Source of the DNA: an uncultured Ruminococcus sp.
GTDB lineage: Bacteria; Bacillota; Clostridia; Oscillospirales; Ruminococcaceae
Direction: 5' to 3'
NCBI GenBank assembly: GCA_947624255.1
Contig: CANQJO010000009.1
Coordinates: 1 to 64,000 of the forward strand
Length of the DNA: 64,000 nucleotides
Shown here in pieces: positions 17,607-26,646 of this stretch (its first letter is position 1; every line of letters begins with the position of its first letter). The notes below the pieces were generated by a model that saw nothing but the letters and a program-made list of their open reading frames with translations, had not been told where the DNA came from and searched no databases. The position numbers were made by a program, and so were the translations under genes.

Positions 17607-19586
17607 ATGGAAATGAAAGAAATGACAATTGATTTAGAAACACGCAGCGACCGTGATCTGAAGAAATGCGGCGTGTATGCCTATGTGGATTCACCGCGTT
17701 TTGCGATCACGCTGTTCAGCGTTTCCGTTGATTGCGGTGCTGTACAGCTTTATGATCTTGCCTGCGGTGACACGATTCCTCTTGCAATTCTGCACGCTCT
17801 CACGGATGAAAGCGTCATCAAAAGAGCGTTCAATGTGAATTTTGAGCGGATATGCCTGTCTAAATATCTGCGTGAATACTACCCGAAAATCTTTCGCAGC
17901 TACAGCATTGACGAAGATACTGTCAGTGACTATCTCAGTCCTGTGGGCTGGCAGTGTACAATGGTGCATTGCCGCTATCTGGGGCTGCCGTCCACGCTTG
18001 CACAGGCAGGAAAGGTGCTGCGTCTGATGGAACAGAAAATGCCGGATGGCAAGGCACTGATCAGATATTTCTGTGTGCCGTATGATACAGTTGACGGTAT
18101 TCCCCTATTTCATTCCCCTGCTGATGCACCGGAGAAATGGGAGATTTTCAAACAGTACAATATGCAGGATGTGGAGTCGGAAATGGCAATTGACCGCAAG
18201 CTGTCGGGGTATCCTGTACCGGAATCTATCTGGGAGCAGTTTTATCTCGATCAGGAGATCAACGATCGTGGCATTGCAGTTGATATGGAACTGGTTGAAG
18301 CTGCACTGACTCTCGACGGACAGGCAAAAGCAAAGCTGTCATCGGAGATGTGCAGACTTACGGGTGTAGAGAATCCTAATTCCGTGTATCAGCTGCTTGA
18401 CTGGCTGGAAAAGCAGGGCTATGCTTCGGATTCCCTCGACAAACATGAAGTCCGCAGATTATTGCAAACGGCAAAGGATCCTGTGAAATCCGTTCTGGAA
18501 ATGCGGTTGCAGCTGTCAAAATCCTCTGTGAAAAAGTACACCGCCATGCAGCAGACCTCCTGCTCCGACCACAGGGCAAGAGGAATGTTCAGCTTTTATG
18601 GTGCATCACGCACAGGCAGGTTCTCCGGCAGACACATTCAGCTTCAGAATCTGCCCCAGAACCATATCATTGACCTGACCGAAGCGAGAGAAAGCGTGAA
18701 ATACGGCTACTATGATGAGATCGAAATGCTCTATGAGGATGTTCCCGATACGCTTTCTCAGCTGATCCGCACGGCATTTGTTCCCCGAAAGGGATACAAG
18801 TTCATTGTTGCAGACTTTTCTGCGATTGAGGCTCGTGTGATTGCGTGGCTTGCAGGAGAGGATTGGCGACTGGATGTATTTGCAGACGGCGGTGATATTT
18901 ACTGTGCGTCCGCATCACAGATGTTCGGTGTGCCTGTTATCAAAAATGGTGTGAATGGTCATCTTCGTCAGAAAGGTAAGATCGCCGAGCTTGCTCTCGG
19001 ATACGGCGGATCGGTCGGTGCATTGAAATCCATGGGAGCCATTGAAATGGGCTTGCAGGAGAACGAATTACAGCCCCTTGTGGATGCGTGGAGGGATGCC
19101 AATCCGAACATCACCGCTCTCTGGTGGTCGGTTGATCGTGCTGTCAAAAAGGCAGTCAAGGAGAAAACGACTACCACCACTCACGGAATCCGATTCATCT
19201 GCAAAAGCGGAATGCTCTTTATCGAACTGCCCAGCGGCAGACGGCTTGCCTATGTAAAGCCGAGAATCGGTGAAAACAAGTTCGGCGGTGAGTCCGTGAC
19301 CTATGAGGGCAGCACCAACAAGAAGTGGGAGCGTTTGGAAAGCTACGGTCCGAAATTCGTGGAGAACATTGTACAGGCAATTGCGAGGGATATTCTCTGC
19401 TATGCTTTACAGACATTATCTCACTGCTTTATTGTTGCACATGTACACGATGAAATCATCCTTGAAGTTGACAGGCGTATGTCCGTTGAGGCAGTCTGTG
19501 AACAGATGGCAAGAGTGCCGGACTGGGCGGATGGCTTACAGCTCCGTGCGGATGGATATGAATGTGAATATTACAAAAAGGACTGA
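17607..19586 (+). CDS. Phage family A DNA polymerase
   Basis: About 659 residues. The exonuclease domain opens with TIDLETRSD (DxE). The polymerase domain shows motif A VADFSAIEARVIAW near residue 400, motif B RQKGKIAELALGYGG and motif C AHVHDEIILEV near 613. All catalytic aspartates are present, so it looks active. The ATG at 17607 has AAAGGAT upstream; two further ATGs follow within 15 bases. It is in the replication operon after the ssDNA-binding protein. There is no 5'-nuclease domain, as is normal for phage versions. Confidence 0.92.
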   Translation: MEMKEMTIDLETRSDRDLKKCGVYAYVDSPRFAITLFSVSVDCGAVQLYDLACGDTIPLAILHALTDESVIKRAFNVNFERICLSKYLREYYPKIFRSYSIDEDTVSDYLSPVGWQCTMVHCRYLGLPSTLAQAGKVLRLMEQKMPDGKALIRYFCVPYDTVDGIPLFHSPADAPEKWEIFKQYNMQDVESEMAIDRKLSGYPVPESIWEQFYLDQEINDRGIAVDMELVEAALTLDGQAKAKLSSEMCRLTGVENPNSVYQLLDWLEKQGYASDSLDKHEVRRLLQTAKDPVKSVLEMRLQLSKSSVKKYTAMQQTSCSDHRARGMFSFYGASRTGRFSGRHIQLQNLPQNHIIDLTEARESVKYGYYDEIEMLYEDVPDTLSQLIRTAFVPRKGYKFIVADFSAIEARVIAWLAGEDWRLDVFADGGDIYCASASQMFGVPVIKNGVNGHLRQKGKIAELALGYGGSVGALKSMGAIEMGLQENELQPLVDAWRDANPNITALWWSVDRAVKKAVKEKTTTTTHGIRFICKSGMLFIELPSGRRLAYVKPRIGENKFGGESVTYEGSTNKKWERLESYGPKFVENIVQAIARDILCYALQTLSHCFIVAHVHDEIILEVDRRMSVEAVCEQMARVPDWADGLQLRADGYECEYYKKD

Positions 19587-19604
19587 GCCCAGATCTGGGT
19601 TCAG
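19583..19604. repeat. Palindrome after the polymerase gene
   Basis: CCCAGATCTGGG (19588-19599) is perfectly self-complementary and is extended on both sides by CTGA and TCAG. It spans the polymerase stop codon. It may be an operator or processing hairpin; no T-run follows, so it is not a standard terminator. Confidence 0.4.
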
Positions 19605-19643
19605 TGACAGCTCATTTTTGAGCAGTCGGAAAGGAGAATAATC

Positions 19644-19856
19644 ATGTTTTACACAAAAGCAACACTCACCGATACCGTAGAGGTAAAGGTGGAACTGAAT
19701 GATGAAAATGTATTCTGCACCTGTCCCGATTGCGGTGACGAGGTGTGCGTTGACCTGTCAGAGGTTTTTGCTGATGGCATCGGTGATATGTACGGCACGG
19801 CAGTGCTTTGTCAGAACTGTGCAATAAGGAGGATCGAACATGGCAAGTCTGTATAA
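19644..19856 (+). CDS. Small zinc-ribbon protein
   Basis: 70 residues with CTCPDCG at 25-31 and CQNC near 57-60, a likely four-cysteine zinc site. AAAGGAG precedes the start. It overlaps the next gene by 17 bp. Function unknown; it is a frequent small gene in these replication operons. Confidence 0.65.
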   Translation: MFYTKATLTDTVEVKVELNDENVFCTCPDCGDEVCVDLSEVFADGIGDMYGTAVLCQNCAIRRIEHGKSV

Positions 19857-20268
19857 TGCTGAAGGCTACTTCTCACCAACGGAGTATGAAGCCATGACGA
19901 GAATAGAAAAGGTGGAAAAGGCTGCTGCAAGGACAGCCGCCTTTCGCCCCATCGTATATATCTGCTCACCCTATTCGGGAGATATTGAGAGAAACACAGA
20001 AAATGCACGACGCTACAGCCGCTTTGCGGTTGACCAGCACTGCCTGCCTATTACACCGCATATCTACTTTACGCAGTTTATGAATGATGCTGTTTCCGAA
20101 GAAAGGGATATTGCGATTTTCATGAATTGGGTGCTGATGAGCAAGTGTGCCGAGTTATGGGTGTTTGGTGATGTCATTTCAAAAGGCATGAAAGCCGAAA
20201 TTGACCGTGCGAAGCGTAAGCACATGAAGATTCGATATTTTACAGAAAGTCTGGAGGAAAAGGTATGA
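19840..20268 (+). CDS. DUF4406/DUF7768-type nucleoside deoxyribosyltransferase-like protein
   Basis: 142 residues. VYICSPYSGDIERNTENA near residue 39 is the nucleotide-binding loop seen in phage relatives of nucleoside deoxyribosyltransferases. FMNWVLMSKCAELWVFG and ISKGMKAEID complete the fold. It probably acts on a nucleotide or base, but the substrate is unknown. It overlaps both neighbours by a few bases. Confidence 0.7.
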   Translation: MASLYNAEGYFSPTEYEAMTRIEKVEKAAARTAAFRPIVYICSPYSGDIERNTENARRYSRFAVDQHCLPITPHIYFTQFMNDAVSEERDIAIFMNWVLMSKCAELWVFGDVISKGMKAEIDRAKRKHMKIRYFTESLEEKV

Positions 20269-20864
20269 AAGCGATACAGACAGAATACAAAGGATACTTA
20301 TTCCGTTCCCGCCTTGAAGCACGCTGGGCTGTTTTCTTTGATGCCTGCGGAATCGAATGGGAATATGAGCCGGAAGGATTGATTCTCAGCGATGGCACAC
20401 ATTATCTTCCCGACTTTTATCTGCCTGATTTTCACTGCTATTTTGAAGTCAAGCGTAAAGGAATCAAGGACACTGACGAAGGCAATACAGCCCTATGCAA
20501 GATTTCCAACGGACATAGTACCGACAGCTGGGCAGGGCTCATTTGCTTCGGTGATCCGATGGATGATGATCTGCACATCTTCTGCCAGGAAACCGATGAC
20601 GGCGGCGGCGGAGAATATGATGACCCTGTTACGATTGGATTTCATCCGGATACAGGAGAACCGTATCTCTTTGCATATGAAGATTACCGTGAACGCAGTT
20701 TTTTCGATAACTTCAGTGATTTCAATTTTATCCCGATGCTTACAACACTGTACGGAAAATATGATTATGATGACTTTGTTACCGACCGTGTGCGTACTGC
20801 AAGAAAGATCGCCAGACAAGCACGGTTCGAACATGGCGAAACCCCAAGGAGGCTGCATTTATGA
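20265..20864 (+). CDS. Phage PD-(D/E)XK nuclease-like protein
   Basis: 199 residues. FRSRLEARWAVFFDACGI, then HYLPDFYLPDF and YFEVKRKG, form a PD-(D/E)XK arrangement (Glu, Asp, Glu-x-Lys) like that in Holliday-junction or very-short-patch type nucleases. The C-terminal 120 residues are acidic and unrecognised. Overlap by ATGA-type junctions on both sides shows coupling to the primase gene. A DNA-end or branched-DNA nuclease role is inferred. Confidence 0.65.
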   Translation: MKAIQTEYKGYLFRSRLEARWAVFFDACGIEWEYEPEGLILSDGTHYLPDFYLPDFHCYFEVKRKGIKDTDEGNTALCKISNGHSTDSWAGLICFGDPMDDDLHIFCQETDDGGGGEYDDPVTIGFHPDTGEPYLFAYEDYRERSFFDNFSDFNFIPMLTTLYGKYDYDDFVTDRVRTARKIARQARFEHGETPRRLHL

Positions 20865-23191
20865 GAGATCTTGCAATTGCATATGGCAACAGCCGTCAGG
20901 CAAAAACATGGGTCAACAAGACTATCTCGTATGACTCTCTGAAGGAACGTCTCCGTGTTCCTGTCAGAACAACTGAAACCGCCGAGGAATATGCGAAGAT
21001 GACAAAGGCACAGCGTGACGCTGCCAAAGACCACGGTGGCTTTGTAGGCGGTGTGCTGAAGGGCGGCAGGCGCAAGATCGATACCGTGGAGGCACGTTCT
21101 CTAATTTCCCTTGATGGAGACCGCCTGACTGCTGATTTTGTAAATAACTTCGAGAAAATCATGCCCTATACAGCTTGTCTGTATACAACGCATTCTAGCA
21201 CGGCGGATAATCCCAGAGCAAGAATCATTCTTCCATTGACGAGAAATGTTACCTCCGAGGAATTCGTGGCTGTTGCACGCTATGTCGCACAGATGCTTGG
21301 CATTGACTATTTCGATGAATGTTCCTATCAGCCTAATCAGCTGATGTACTGGCCGTCCTGTCCACAGAACGGTACATTCACCTTCAAGGATGTGGAGAAA
21401 GAATGGCTGAACCCCGACGGAATTCTTACTGCCCATCCAGAATGGACGGATCCCACACAGCTGCCGACATCCTCCCGTGAAAGCAAAGCGAATCAGATTA
21501 CACAGCAGAAGGTGCAGAATCCCCTTGAAAAGGAAGGTGCAGTCGGGCTGTTCAACAGGGCATATTTTCCGATCAGTGTAGCACTGACGGAATTCTTATC
21601 CGATGTGTACGAACCCACGGACAATGACAATCGCTGGCATCTGATTGCATCAAGCAGTATCGCCGGTGTAGAAATCAAAGAGGATATGTTCGTATACTCC
21701 CATCATGCCAAAGACCCTGCATATCTGAAACTCTGCAATGCCTTTGATATTGTGCGTATTCACAAGTTCGGCAATCTGGATGAGAAGGCTGCGTTCCGAG
21801 AAATGTGCAAATTTGTAATGCAGCTGGACGCAGTAAAGGTACTTGCGGCAAATGAACGTCTTGCAGAAGCCGAAACGGACTTTGCTGTCTCTGCTGATGA
21901 TAACTGGATGAAAAAGCTTCGCCGCAATAAGGACGGTGTACTTGAAAATTGCCTGCATAATATCCGTCTGATTATGGAAAATGATCCCCACATGTGCAAA
22001 ATCGTATTTAATCAGCTGGCAGACGGCATGGAGATCCGTGGAGATGTTCCGTGGAAGCATCCGGCTCGTTTCTGGCGTGATGCTGATGACGCACAGCTTA
22101 TCTGCTATATTGACGCAAGCTATGGTACTTTTTCGGCACGAAATTACGATATCGCCGTTACAAAGGCAGCGGACGACCGTTCCTATCACCCAATCAGGGA
22201 ATATTTCTCCCGTCTGCCGGAGTGGGACGGCATCGAGCGTATTGACACGATGCTGATCGACTATCTGGGTGCAGAGGACAACGCCTATGTCCGTGCTGTC
22301 TCCCGCAAAATCATGTGTGCTGCCATTCAGCGAGTATACAATCCCGGCATAAAATTTGACCATATTCTTGTACTGAACGGCCCGCAGGGCATTGGCAAGT
22401 CAACCTTCATTTCCAAACTCGGCGGTGAGTGGTATTCCGACAGTCTGAATCTCTCCGATATGAATGATAAGACTGCCGCTGAAAAATTACAGGGGTACTG
22501 GATTATGGAAATTGGAGAGCTTGCCGGAATGAAGAAGGCGGATATTGATAAAGTCAAAGCCTTTATTTCCCGTCAGGATGACAAGTATCGTGCCTCCTTC
22601 GGCAGGCGTGTCACTCCCCATCCAAGACAATGTGTGTTCTTCGGCACTACCAATTCCGAGAATGGATTCCTGCGTGATGTGACAGGTAACCGTCGTTTCT
22701 GGACTGTGAAAACACCCGGTACAGGCACATGGAAGCCATGGGAACTGACACAATTTGATATTGATATGATGTGGGCAGAGGCACTGGTGTATGTCAATGA
22801 AAACGAGCCTTTGTTTTTACCTGCCGAACTGGAAAGCTATGCAAGATCAGAGCAGTCAGCGGCAATGGAACAGGATGACCGTGAAGGACTTGTTATGCGA
22901 TACCTGGACACCCTGCTGCCTGAAAACTGGGATACGATGGAGGTATATGAGCGCCGCAACTATTTGCAGAATCCCGATGATGACACACAGCCATTAGGCA
23001 CGATCCGCCGTGAAACCGTGTCCAATATCGAAATCTGGTGTGAGTGCTTTGGTAAGCTGAAGGAGGACATCAAGCCGTCCGACAGCTATGCCATCAGTGC
23101 GATTATGACACGAATCGGAAGTTGGGAGAAAAGTGGCGAACGAGAATCACTTCCTATCTATGGCCGACAGAGGATCTATCGCAGAAAGTAA
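20861..23191 (+). CDS. VapE-family primase/helicase
   Basis: 776 residues. The N-terminal 200 residues resemble a primase-like domain (SLISLDGDRLTADFVNNFEK, YTTHSSTADNPRARIILPL). The C-terminal half is the virulence-associated E / D5-like AAA+ domain with Walker A LNGPQGIGKST near 507, a YWIMEIGELAGM Walker B region and FFGTTNSENGFLRD as sensor. It should prime and unwind phage DNA. The iteron-like hairpin just downstream may be its origin. Confidence 0.88.
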   Translation: MRDLAIAYGNSRQAKTWVNKTISYDSLKERLRVPVRTTETAEEYAKMTKAQRDAAKDHGGFVGGVLKGGRRKIDTVEARSLISLDGDRLTADFVNNFEKIMPYTACLYTTHSSTADNPRARIILPLTRNVTSEEFVAVARYVAQMLGIDYFDECSYQPNQLMYWPSCPQNGTFTFKDVEKEWLNPDGILTAHPEWTDPTQLPTSSRESKANQITQQKVQNPLEKEGAVGLFNRAYFPISVALTEFLSDVYEPTDNDNRWHLIASSSIAGVEIKEDMFVYSHHAKDPAYLKLCNAFDIVRIHKFGNLDEKAAFREMCKFVMQLDAVKVLAANERLAEAETDFAVSADDNWMKKLRRNKDGVLENCLHNIRLIMENDPHMCKIVFNQLADGMEIRGDVPWKHPARFWRDADDAQLICYIDASYGTFSARNYDIAVTKAADDRSYHPIREYFSRLPEWDGIERIDTMLIDYLGAEDNAYVRAVSRKIMCAAIQRVYNPGIKFDHILVLNGPQGIGKSTFISKLGGEWYSDSLNLSDMNDKTAAEKLQGYWIMEIGELAGMKKADIDKVKAFISRQDDKYRASFGRRVTPHPRQCVFFGTTNSENGFLRDVTGNRRFWTVKTPGTGTWKPWELTQFDIDMMWAEALVYVNENEPLFLPAELESYARSEQSAAMEQDDREGLVMRYLDTLLPENWDTMEVYERRNYLQNPDDDTQPLGTIRRETVSNIEIWCECFGKLKEDIKPSDSYAISAIMTRIGSWEKSGERESLPIYGRQRIYRRK

Positions 23192-23197
23192 GAACCC

Positions 23198-23324
23198 CGG
23201 ACAAGCAGGCATGGACAAGTGCCGGACAATCTTTCACCGCATACTTGTCCATGCTGTTGTCCGAAATCGTGTCCAATTTCAAAAGTGCCTAAAACAGGGA
23301 GAATAGAGCAGGTGCACGGACAAT
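23198..23324. other. Candidate phage replication origin: GGACAA iterons in a hairpin
   Basis: GGACAAG or GGACAAT occurs at 23199, 23213, 23224 and 23318, and its complement at 23244-23250 and 23257-23262. The first two copies and the two inverted copies form a near-perfect inverted repeat about 20 bp long per arm (23198-23220 against 23243-23263, two bulged bases). No gene is present in the 245 bp between the primase/helicase and the next ORF, and an AT-rich run lies at 23325-23395. This layout is typical of an initiator-bound origin; function is inferred. Confidence 0.5.
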
Positions 23325-23436
23325 GTAACAATATCTCTTATAGTACATTAAAAAGTATATTTTATATATATAGCATATAGCGTAATACACGCGTAAGGGA
23401 TTTTTCGTACCGTCTGTCCACAGAAAGGATTGGAAG

Positions 23437-23640
23437 ATGCTGAAAGAAATACTGAAGGATGATTTTATGGACTGCCGTAAAGTGTTCAAGATATGTGAGA
23501 ATATGGGAATGACAAAATTTATGGTAAGAGCACAGAAAAAGATCGAGGGGATAAAAACAGTTCAGGTTGTAAATCGTGATGGAGATCAGATGTGGCTTTG
23601 GTTTGACCCTGAGCAGATCTGGGAGAAATACAATGACTGA
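23437..23640 (+). CDS. Small hypothetical protein
   Basis: 67 residues, with AAAGGA before the ATG and an 8-bp overlap with the VRR-NUC gene. MGMTKFMVRAQKKIEG could be part of an HTH. Not recognised. Confidence 0.55.
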   Translation: MLKEILKDDFMDCRKVFKICENMGMTKFMVRAQKKIEGIKTVQVVNRDGDQMWLWFDPEQIWEKYND

Positions 23641-23923
23641 AAAGAAAATCGAACAGGCACTTGTAATTGCCGTCAAAACCCAAGGCGGCATCTGCTGGAA
23701 GTTCGTATCTCCCGGCACGGCAGGCGTTCCCGACAGAATCATCCTGATGCCCATGGGGAGAATCGCCTTTGTGGAAGTAAAAGCACCAGGCGAAAGACCG
23801 AGAAAGCTTCAACTGGCAAGACACCGCCTTCTTCGGCGTTTGGGATTCAAGACCTTTGTGCTGGATAACATAGATGACATACAGAAAATTATCAAGGAGG
23901 TGATGCCGGATGAAGCTTCATGA
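23633..23923 (+). CDS. VRR-NUC domain nuclease
   Basis: 96 residues, the whole length of a stand-alone VRR-NUC. Features are WKFVSPGTAGVPDRIIL and VEVKAPG, giving the Asp and Glu-x-Lys of the active site. These phage proteins resolve branched DNA and are normally followed by an SNF2 helicase, as here. The start at 23633 overlaps the previous stop region; a longer in-frame start at 23576 would run inside that gene. Confidence 0.85.
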   Translation: MTEKKIEQALVIAVKTQGGICWKFVSPGTAGVPDRIILMPMGRIAFVEVKAPGERPRKLQLARHRLLRRLGFKTFVLDNIDDIQKIIKEVMPDEAS

Positions 23924-25275
23924 TTATCAGGAATATGCAGTCAATTTTATCAAAGAACACCCGATTGCAGCACTCCTGCTTGATATGGGCTTGGGTTGAC
24001 AAAACTGTCATAACGCTGACTGCCATAAATGACCTGTTGTTTGATTACTTTGAGATCCGTAAGGTTCTGGTAATCGCACCTATCCGTGTGGCACAGCATT
24101 CATGGCCTGACGAAATCAGAAAGTGGGAGCATTTACAGAATCTCATCTTCAGCGTAGCAGTCGGCACAGCGGAAGAAAGAAAAGCAGCACTGCAAAAGCA
24201 AGCAGACATCTACATCATCAATCGTGAAAATGTACAGTGGCTGATTGAGGAAAGCGGTGTGAAGCTTGATTTTGATATGCTGATCATTGACGAGCTTTCC
24301 AGCTTCAAGAACCACCAAACAAAGCGGTTCAAAGCACTGATGAAAGCAAGACCGAAGGTAAAACGCATTGTAGGACTGACGGGTACTCCTTCCAGTAATG
24401 GACTCATGGATCTGTACGCAGAATTCAGACTGTTGGATATGGGAGAGCGTCTTGGGAGATTCATCGGGCAATACCGTCTGCAATACTTCTCCCCCGACAA
24501 GCGAAATGGCATGGTGGTATATTCCTACAAGCCATTACCCGGTGCGGAGAATGCCATCTATGAGAAGATCTCCGACATCACCATTTCTATGAGAGCCACA
24601 GATTATCTGGATATGCCGGAGCTTGTGAATTCTGAATATGTGGTACAGCTTTCGGACTCTGAAAAGGAAAAGTACACAGAACTCAAAAAAGAACTGATTT
24701 TGGAACTGCCTGACGGTGAGATTACCGCTGCAAATTCTGCCAGTCTTTCCAATAAGCTGTCGCAGATGGCGAATGGCGCGATCTATGATGACAACGGAGA
24801 AACCGTAAATATCCACGACCGAAAGCTTGATGCACTGGAGGATATCATTGAAGCCGCAAACGGAAAGCCAGTTCTGGTGGCGTACTGGTTCAAGCATGAT
24901 CTGGAACGCATACAGAAGCGTCTGAAAAAACTGCATATTCCGCACAGCACCATGGACAAGCCCGACAGCATCCGCAGATGGAACAAGGGCGAAATCCCCG
25001 TAGCACTGATACATCCTGCCTCTGCCGGACACGGATTGAATTTACAATCGGGCGGCAGCTGTCTTGTGTGGTTCGGGCTTATATGGAGTCTGGAACTGTA
25101 CCAGCAGACAGTAGCAAGGCTGTGGCGGCAGGGACAGCAGTCCGCAACCGTGGTCATTCAGCACATCATCACAAAAGGCACAGTGGATGAGCGTATGATG
25201 AAGGCGTTGCAGGAAAAGGATGAAACACAGTCGGCACTGCTGGATGCGGTGAAGGCTGAACTTGAAAATATATGA
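23910..25275 (+). pseudogene. SNF2-family helicase gene broken at Walker A
   Basis: The expected protein starts at ATG 23910 (MKLHDYQEYAVNFI, with GGAGG upstream) and reads ALLLDMGLG, then hits TGA at 23997. Downstream, in a different frame, the sequence resumes exactly with KTVITLTAIND. Four extra bases (TGAC or equivalent) sit between the glycine and lysine codons of GLGKT. The rest is intact: LIIDELSSFKN, LTGTPSSNG, and GHGLNLQSGGSC plus RLWRQGQQ in helicase domain 2. An ORF beginning at 23920 exists only because its upstream part is out of frame. It is either a real frameshift or a sequencing error. VRR-NUC and SNF2 normally work together. Confidence 0.8.
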
Positions 25276-25310
25276 CAATCAATGAAAATCCAAGACAATC
25301 TATGACAATC
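25271..25310. repeat. Four tandem 10-bp GACAATC repeats
   Basis: Units TATGACAATC, AATGAAAATC, CAAGACAATC and TATGACAATC follow one another without gaps, beginning at the SNF2 stop codon. A period of ten bases places each on the same face of the helix, as in protein-binding iterons. It lies just upstream of the sigma-like gene. Confidence 0.6.
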
Positions 25311-25341
25311 CGAGTGGAATACATTACTTCGGAGGTAGATT

Positions 25342-25794
25342 ATGAATATTATCTGGCAGTATCTTGATAAGCGTGGTGCGGCAATCAACGCACTCAAGGA
25401 CTACAACAGCATGGCTTATATCATCGAACATACCGATGAGGAAATCGCCAACATCCACGATGACATGACCAGTATCGGCAGTCCGGCATTTTCCGATATG
25501 CCGTCCGGCAGTTTCAATCCGCAATCAGGTGAAATCCGTCTGACTGCCGCCATTGATGAGATCGATGTACTTCGTGAGCGTTACCGTCAGGCAAAGGAAT
25601 ACATGGAGTGGTTTCAGCCCGCATGGGATACGCTTTCCGAGGATGAGCGTTATGTGCTGGAGCAGTTTTATTGGCATGATGAACAGGACATCTATGCAAT
25701 CTGTGAGCATTTCGATATTGAGCGTTCTTCTGCATACAACAAGAAGAATCGTGCTGTCAATCACCTGACTCTGCTTCTTTACGGTAAGGCATGA
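25342..25794 (+). CDS. Sigma-like late transcription regulator (DUF1492/ArpU-like)
   Basis: 150 residues. The C-terminus resembles sigma region 4: LSEDERYVLEQFYWHDEQ followed by AICEHFDIERSSAYNKKNRA, an HTH. The N-terminus is helical with no domain found. Such proteins sit just before the late genes and TerS in many Firmicutes phages and turn on late transcription. GGAGG precedes the ATG. Two matching promoter elements start at its stop codon, the likely targets. Confidence 0.7.
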   Translation: MNIIWQYLDKRGAAINALKDYNSMAYIIEHTDEEIANIHDDMTSIGSPAFSDMPSGSFNPQSGEIRLTAAIDEIDVLRERYRQAKEYMEWFQPAWDTLSEDERYVLEQFYWHDEQDIYAICEHFDIERSSAYNKKNRAVNHLTLLLYGKA

Positions 25795-25835
25795 GTAATA
25801 TCGTGGATGACAAATGCAGACAGGCGTGGTATAAT
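25792..25835 (+). promoter_or_regulatory. Tandem late promoter, copy 1
   Basis: A 20-bp element ending in ATCGTGGATGAC (25800-25811), then 18 bp, then TATAAT (25830-25835) preceded by TGG, an extended -10. The start overlaps the stop codon of the sigma-like gene. The upstream box replaces a normal -35. Confidence 0.6.
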
Positions 25836-25864
25836 AATATCATGAAAAACTCAAAAAAGCAAAG

Positions 25865-25908
25865 TGAGTAAAATCGTGGATGACTTTTTCGGAAAGACGT
25901 GATAGAAT
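25865..25908 (+). promoter_or_regulatory. Tandem late promoter, copy 2
   Basis: The same 20-bp element as copy 1 with one change (25865-25884), again 18 bp before the -10 (TAGAAT, 25903-25908, preceded by TGA). The copies are 73 bp apart. Confidence 0.6.
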
Positions 25909-25932
25909 ATATAATAGCAGAAAATACAACAA

Positions 25933-25968
25933 GCCTTTGTGGGAACAATCCCGCAAGGGCTTTCTTTC
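25933..25968 (+). terminator. Leader hairpin/attenuator before the late genes
   Basis: GCCTTTGTGGGA pairs with TCCCGCAAGGGC around an ACAA loop and is followed by TTTCTTTC. It lies between the tandem promoters and the HNH gene, so it could end transcription early unless antiterminated. Confidence 0.6.
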
Positions 25969-25986
25969 TGGCAGGAGGTGTCGGCA

Positions 25987-26337
25987 ATGCCGAGAAAAGC
26001 AAAGAAACCCTGTAAGCACCCCGGCTGTCCGAGCCTTACGGAGGAACAATATTGTGCAGAGCACAAGCCCCTGCACCCCGACAGGCCATCCGCCGCCAAA
26101 CGTGGCTACGGCAGTAAGTGGCAGAGGGTAAGCAAGGCGTATCTCCGAAAGAATCCGCTGTGCGTAAAGTGCAAAGCGAACGGACGGTTTGTAACGGCAA
26201 CAGTCGTTGACCATATCATTCCCCATCGAGGTGATAGCGTCCTGATGTGGAGTGAATCCAACTGGCAGGCGTTATGCAAGCGATGTCATGACCGCAAGAC
26301 CGGCAATGAGGACAGCAGACCGGAATATCACTATTGA
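25987..26337 (+). CDS. Phage HNH endonuclease
   Basis: 116 residues. CKHPGCPSL and YCAEH near the start form a small zinc knuckle. LCVKCKANGRFVTATVVDHIIPH and LCKRCHDRKTG are the HNH domain with its CxxC pairs and catalytic His. Start at 25987 behind AGGAGGTG. HNH proteins next to TerS help DNA packaging in HK97-like phages, which is the likely role. Confidence 0.88.
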   Translation: MPRKAKKPCKHPGCPSLTEEQYCAEHKPLHPDRPSAAKRGYGSKWQRVSKAYLRKNPLCVKCKANGRFVTATVVDHIIPHRGDSVLMWSESNWQALCKRCHDRKTGNEDSRPEYHY

Positions 26338-26646
26338 CTTTCGAGGAGTGAAGTGCTGCCCCGGGGGTATTGATTTTTCTACGGAATATCGAGGAAAAGA
26401 CCGGCGCCCCCTCTCACGCACAAAATTCGGATTTCAAACGGGGTATTGACCCCCTGCTAAATAAAAAACAACGAAACATACCGAAAATACAAAACTTTCC
26501 CGACTTCACAGTCGGGATTTTTTATGCTCATTTTTAGTCAAAATGTTTGAATTTGTTTGAATTACTGGAGGTCGGCTGAGCCTGAGGCAGGATACTGTCT
26601 GAAGGCAAAGTTGTGCCGACATTGGATGAAAGGAGGCGATGACGTT
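26338..26646. other. Intergenic region with terminator before TerS
   Basis: About 300 bp. It contains a terminator (TCCCGAC-TTCACA-GTCGGGA then six T, 26498-26523). The stretch 26557-26646 is open in the TerS frame but is more likely leader, because the ribosome site AGGAGG is at 26631. No other gene is seen. Confidence 0.55.
26498..26523 (+). terminator. Terminator upstream of terS
   Basis: A 7-bp GC-rich stem, six-base loop and six T. It ends the transcript that carries the HNH gene, so TerS may need read-through or its own promoter. Confidence 0.75.

Noticed and set aside
23920-25275. A 451-codon ORF taken as an intact SNF2 gene
   Set aside because: Its first 26 codons are the wrong frame of the true N-terminus and it lacks a ribosome site; the true start is 23910 with a frameshift.
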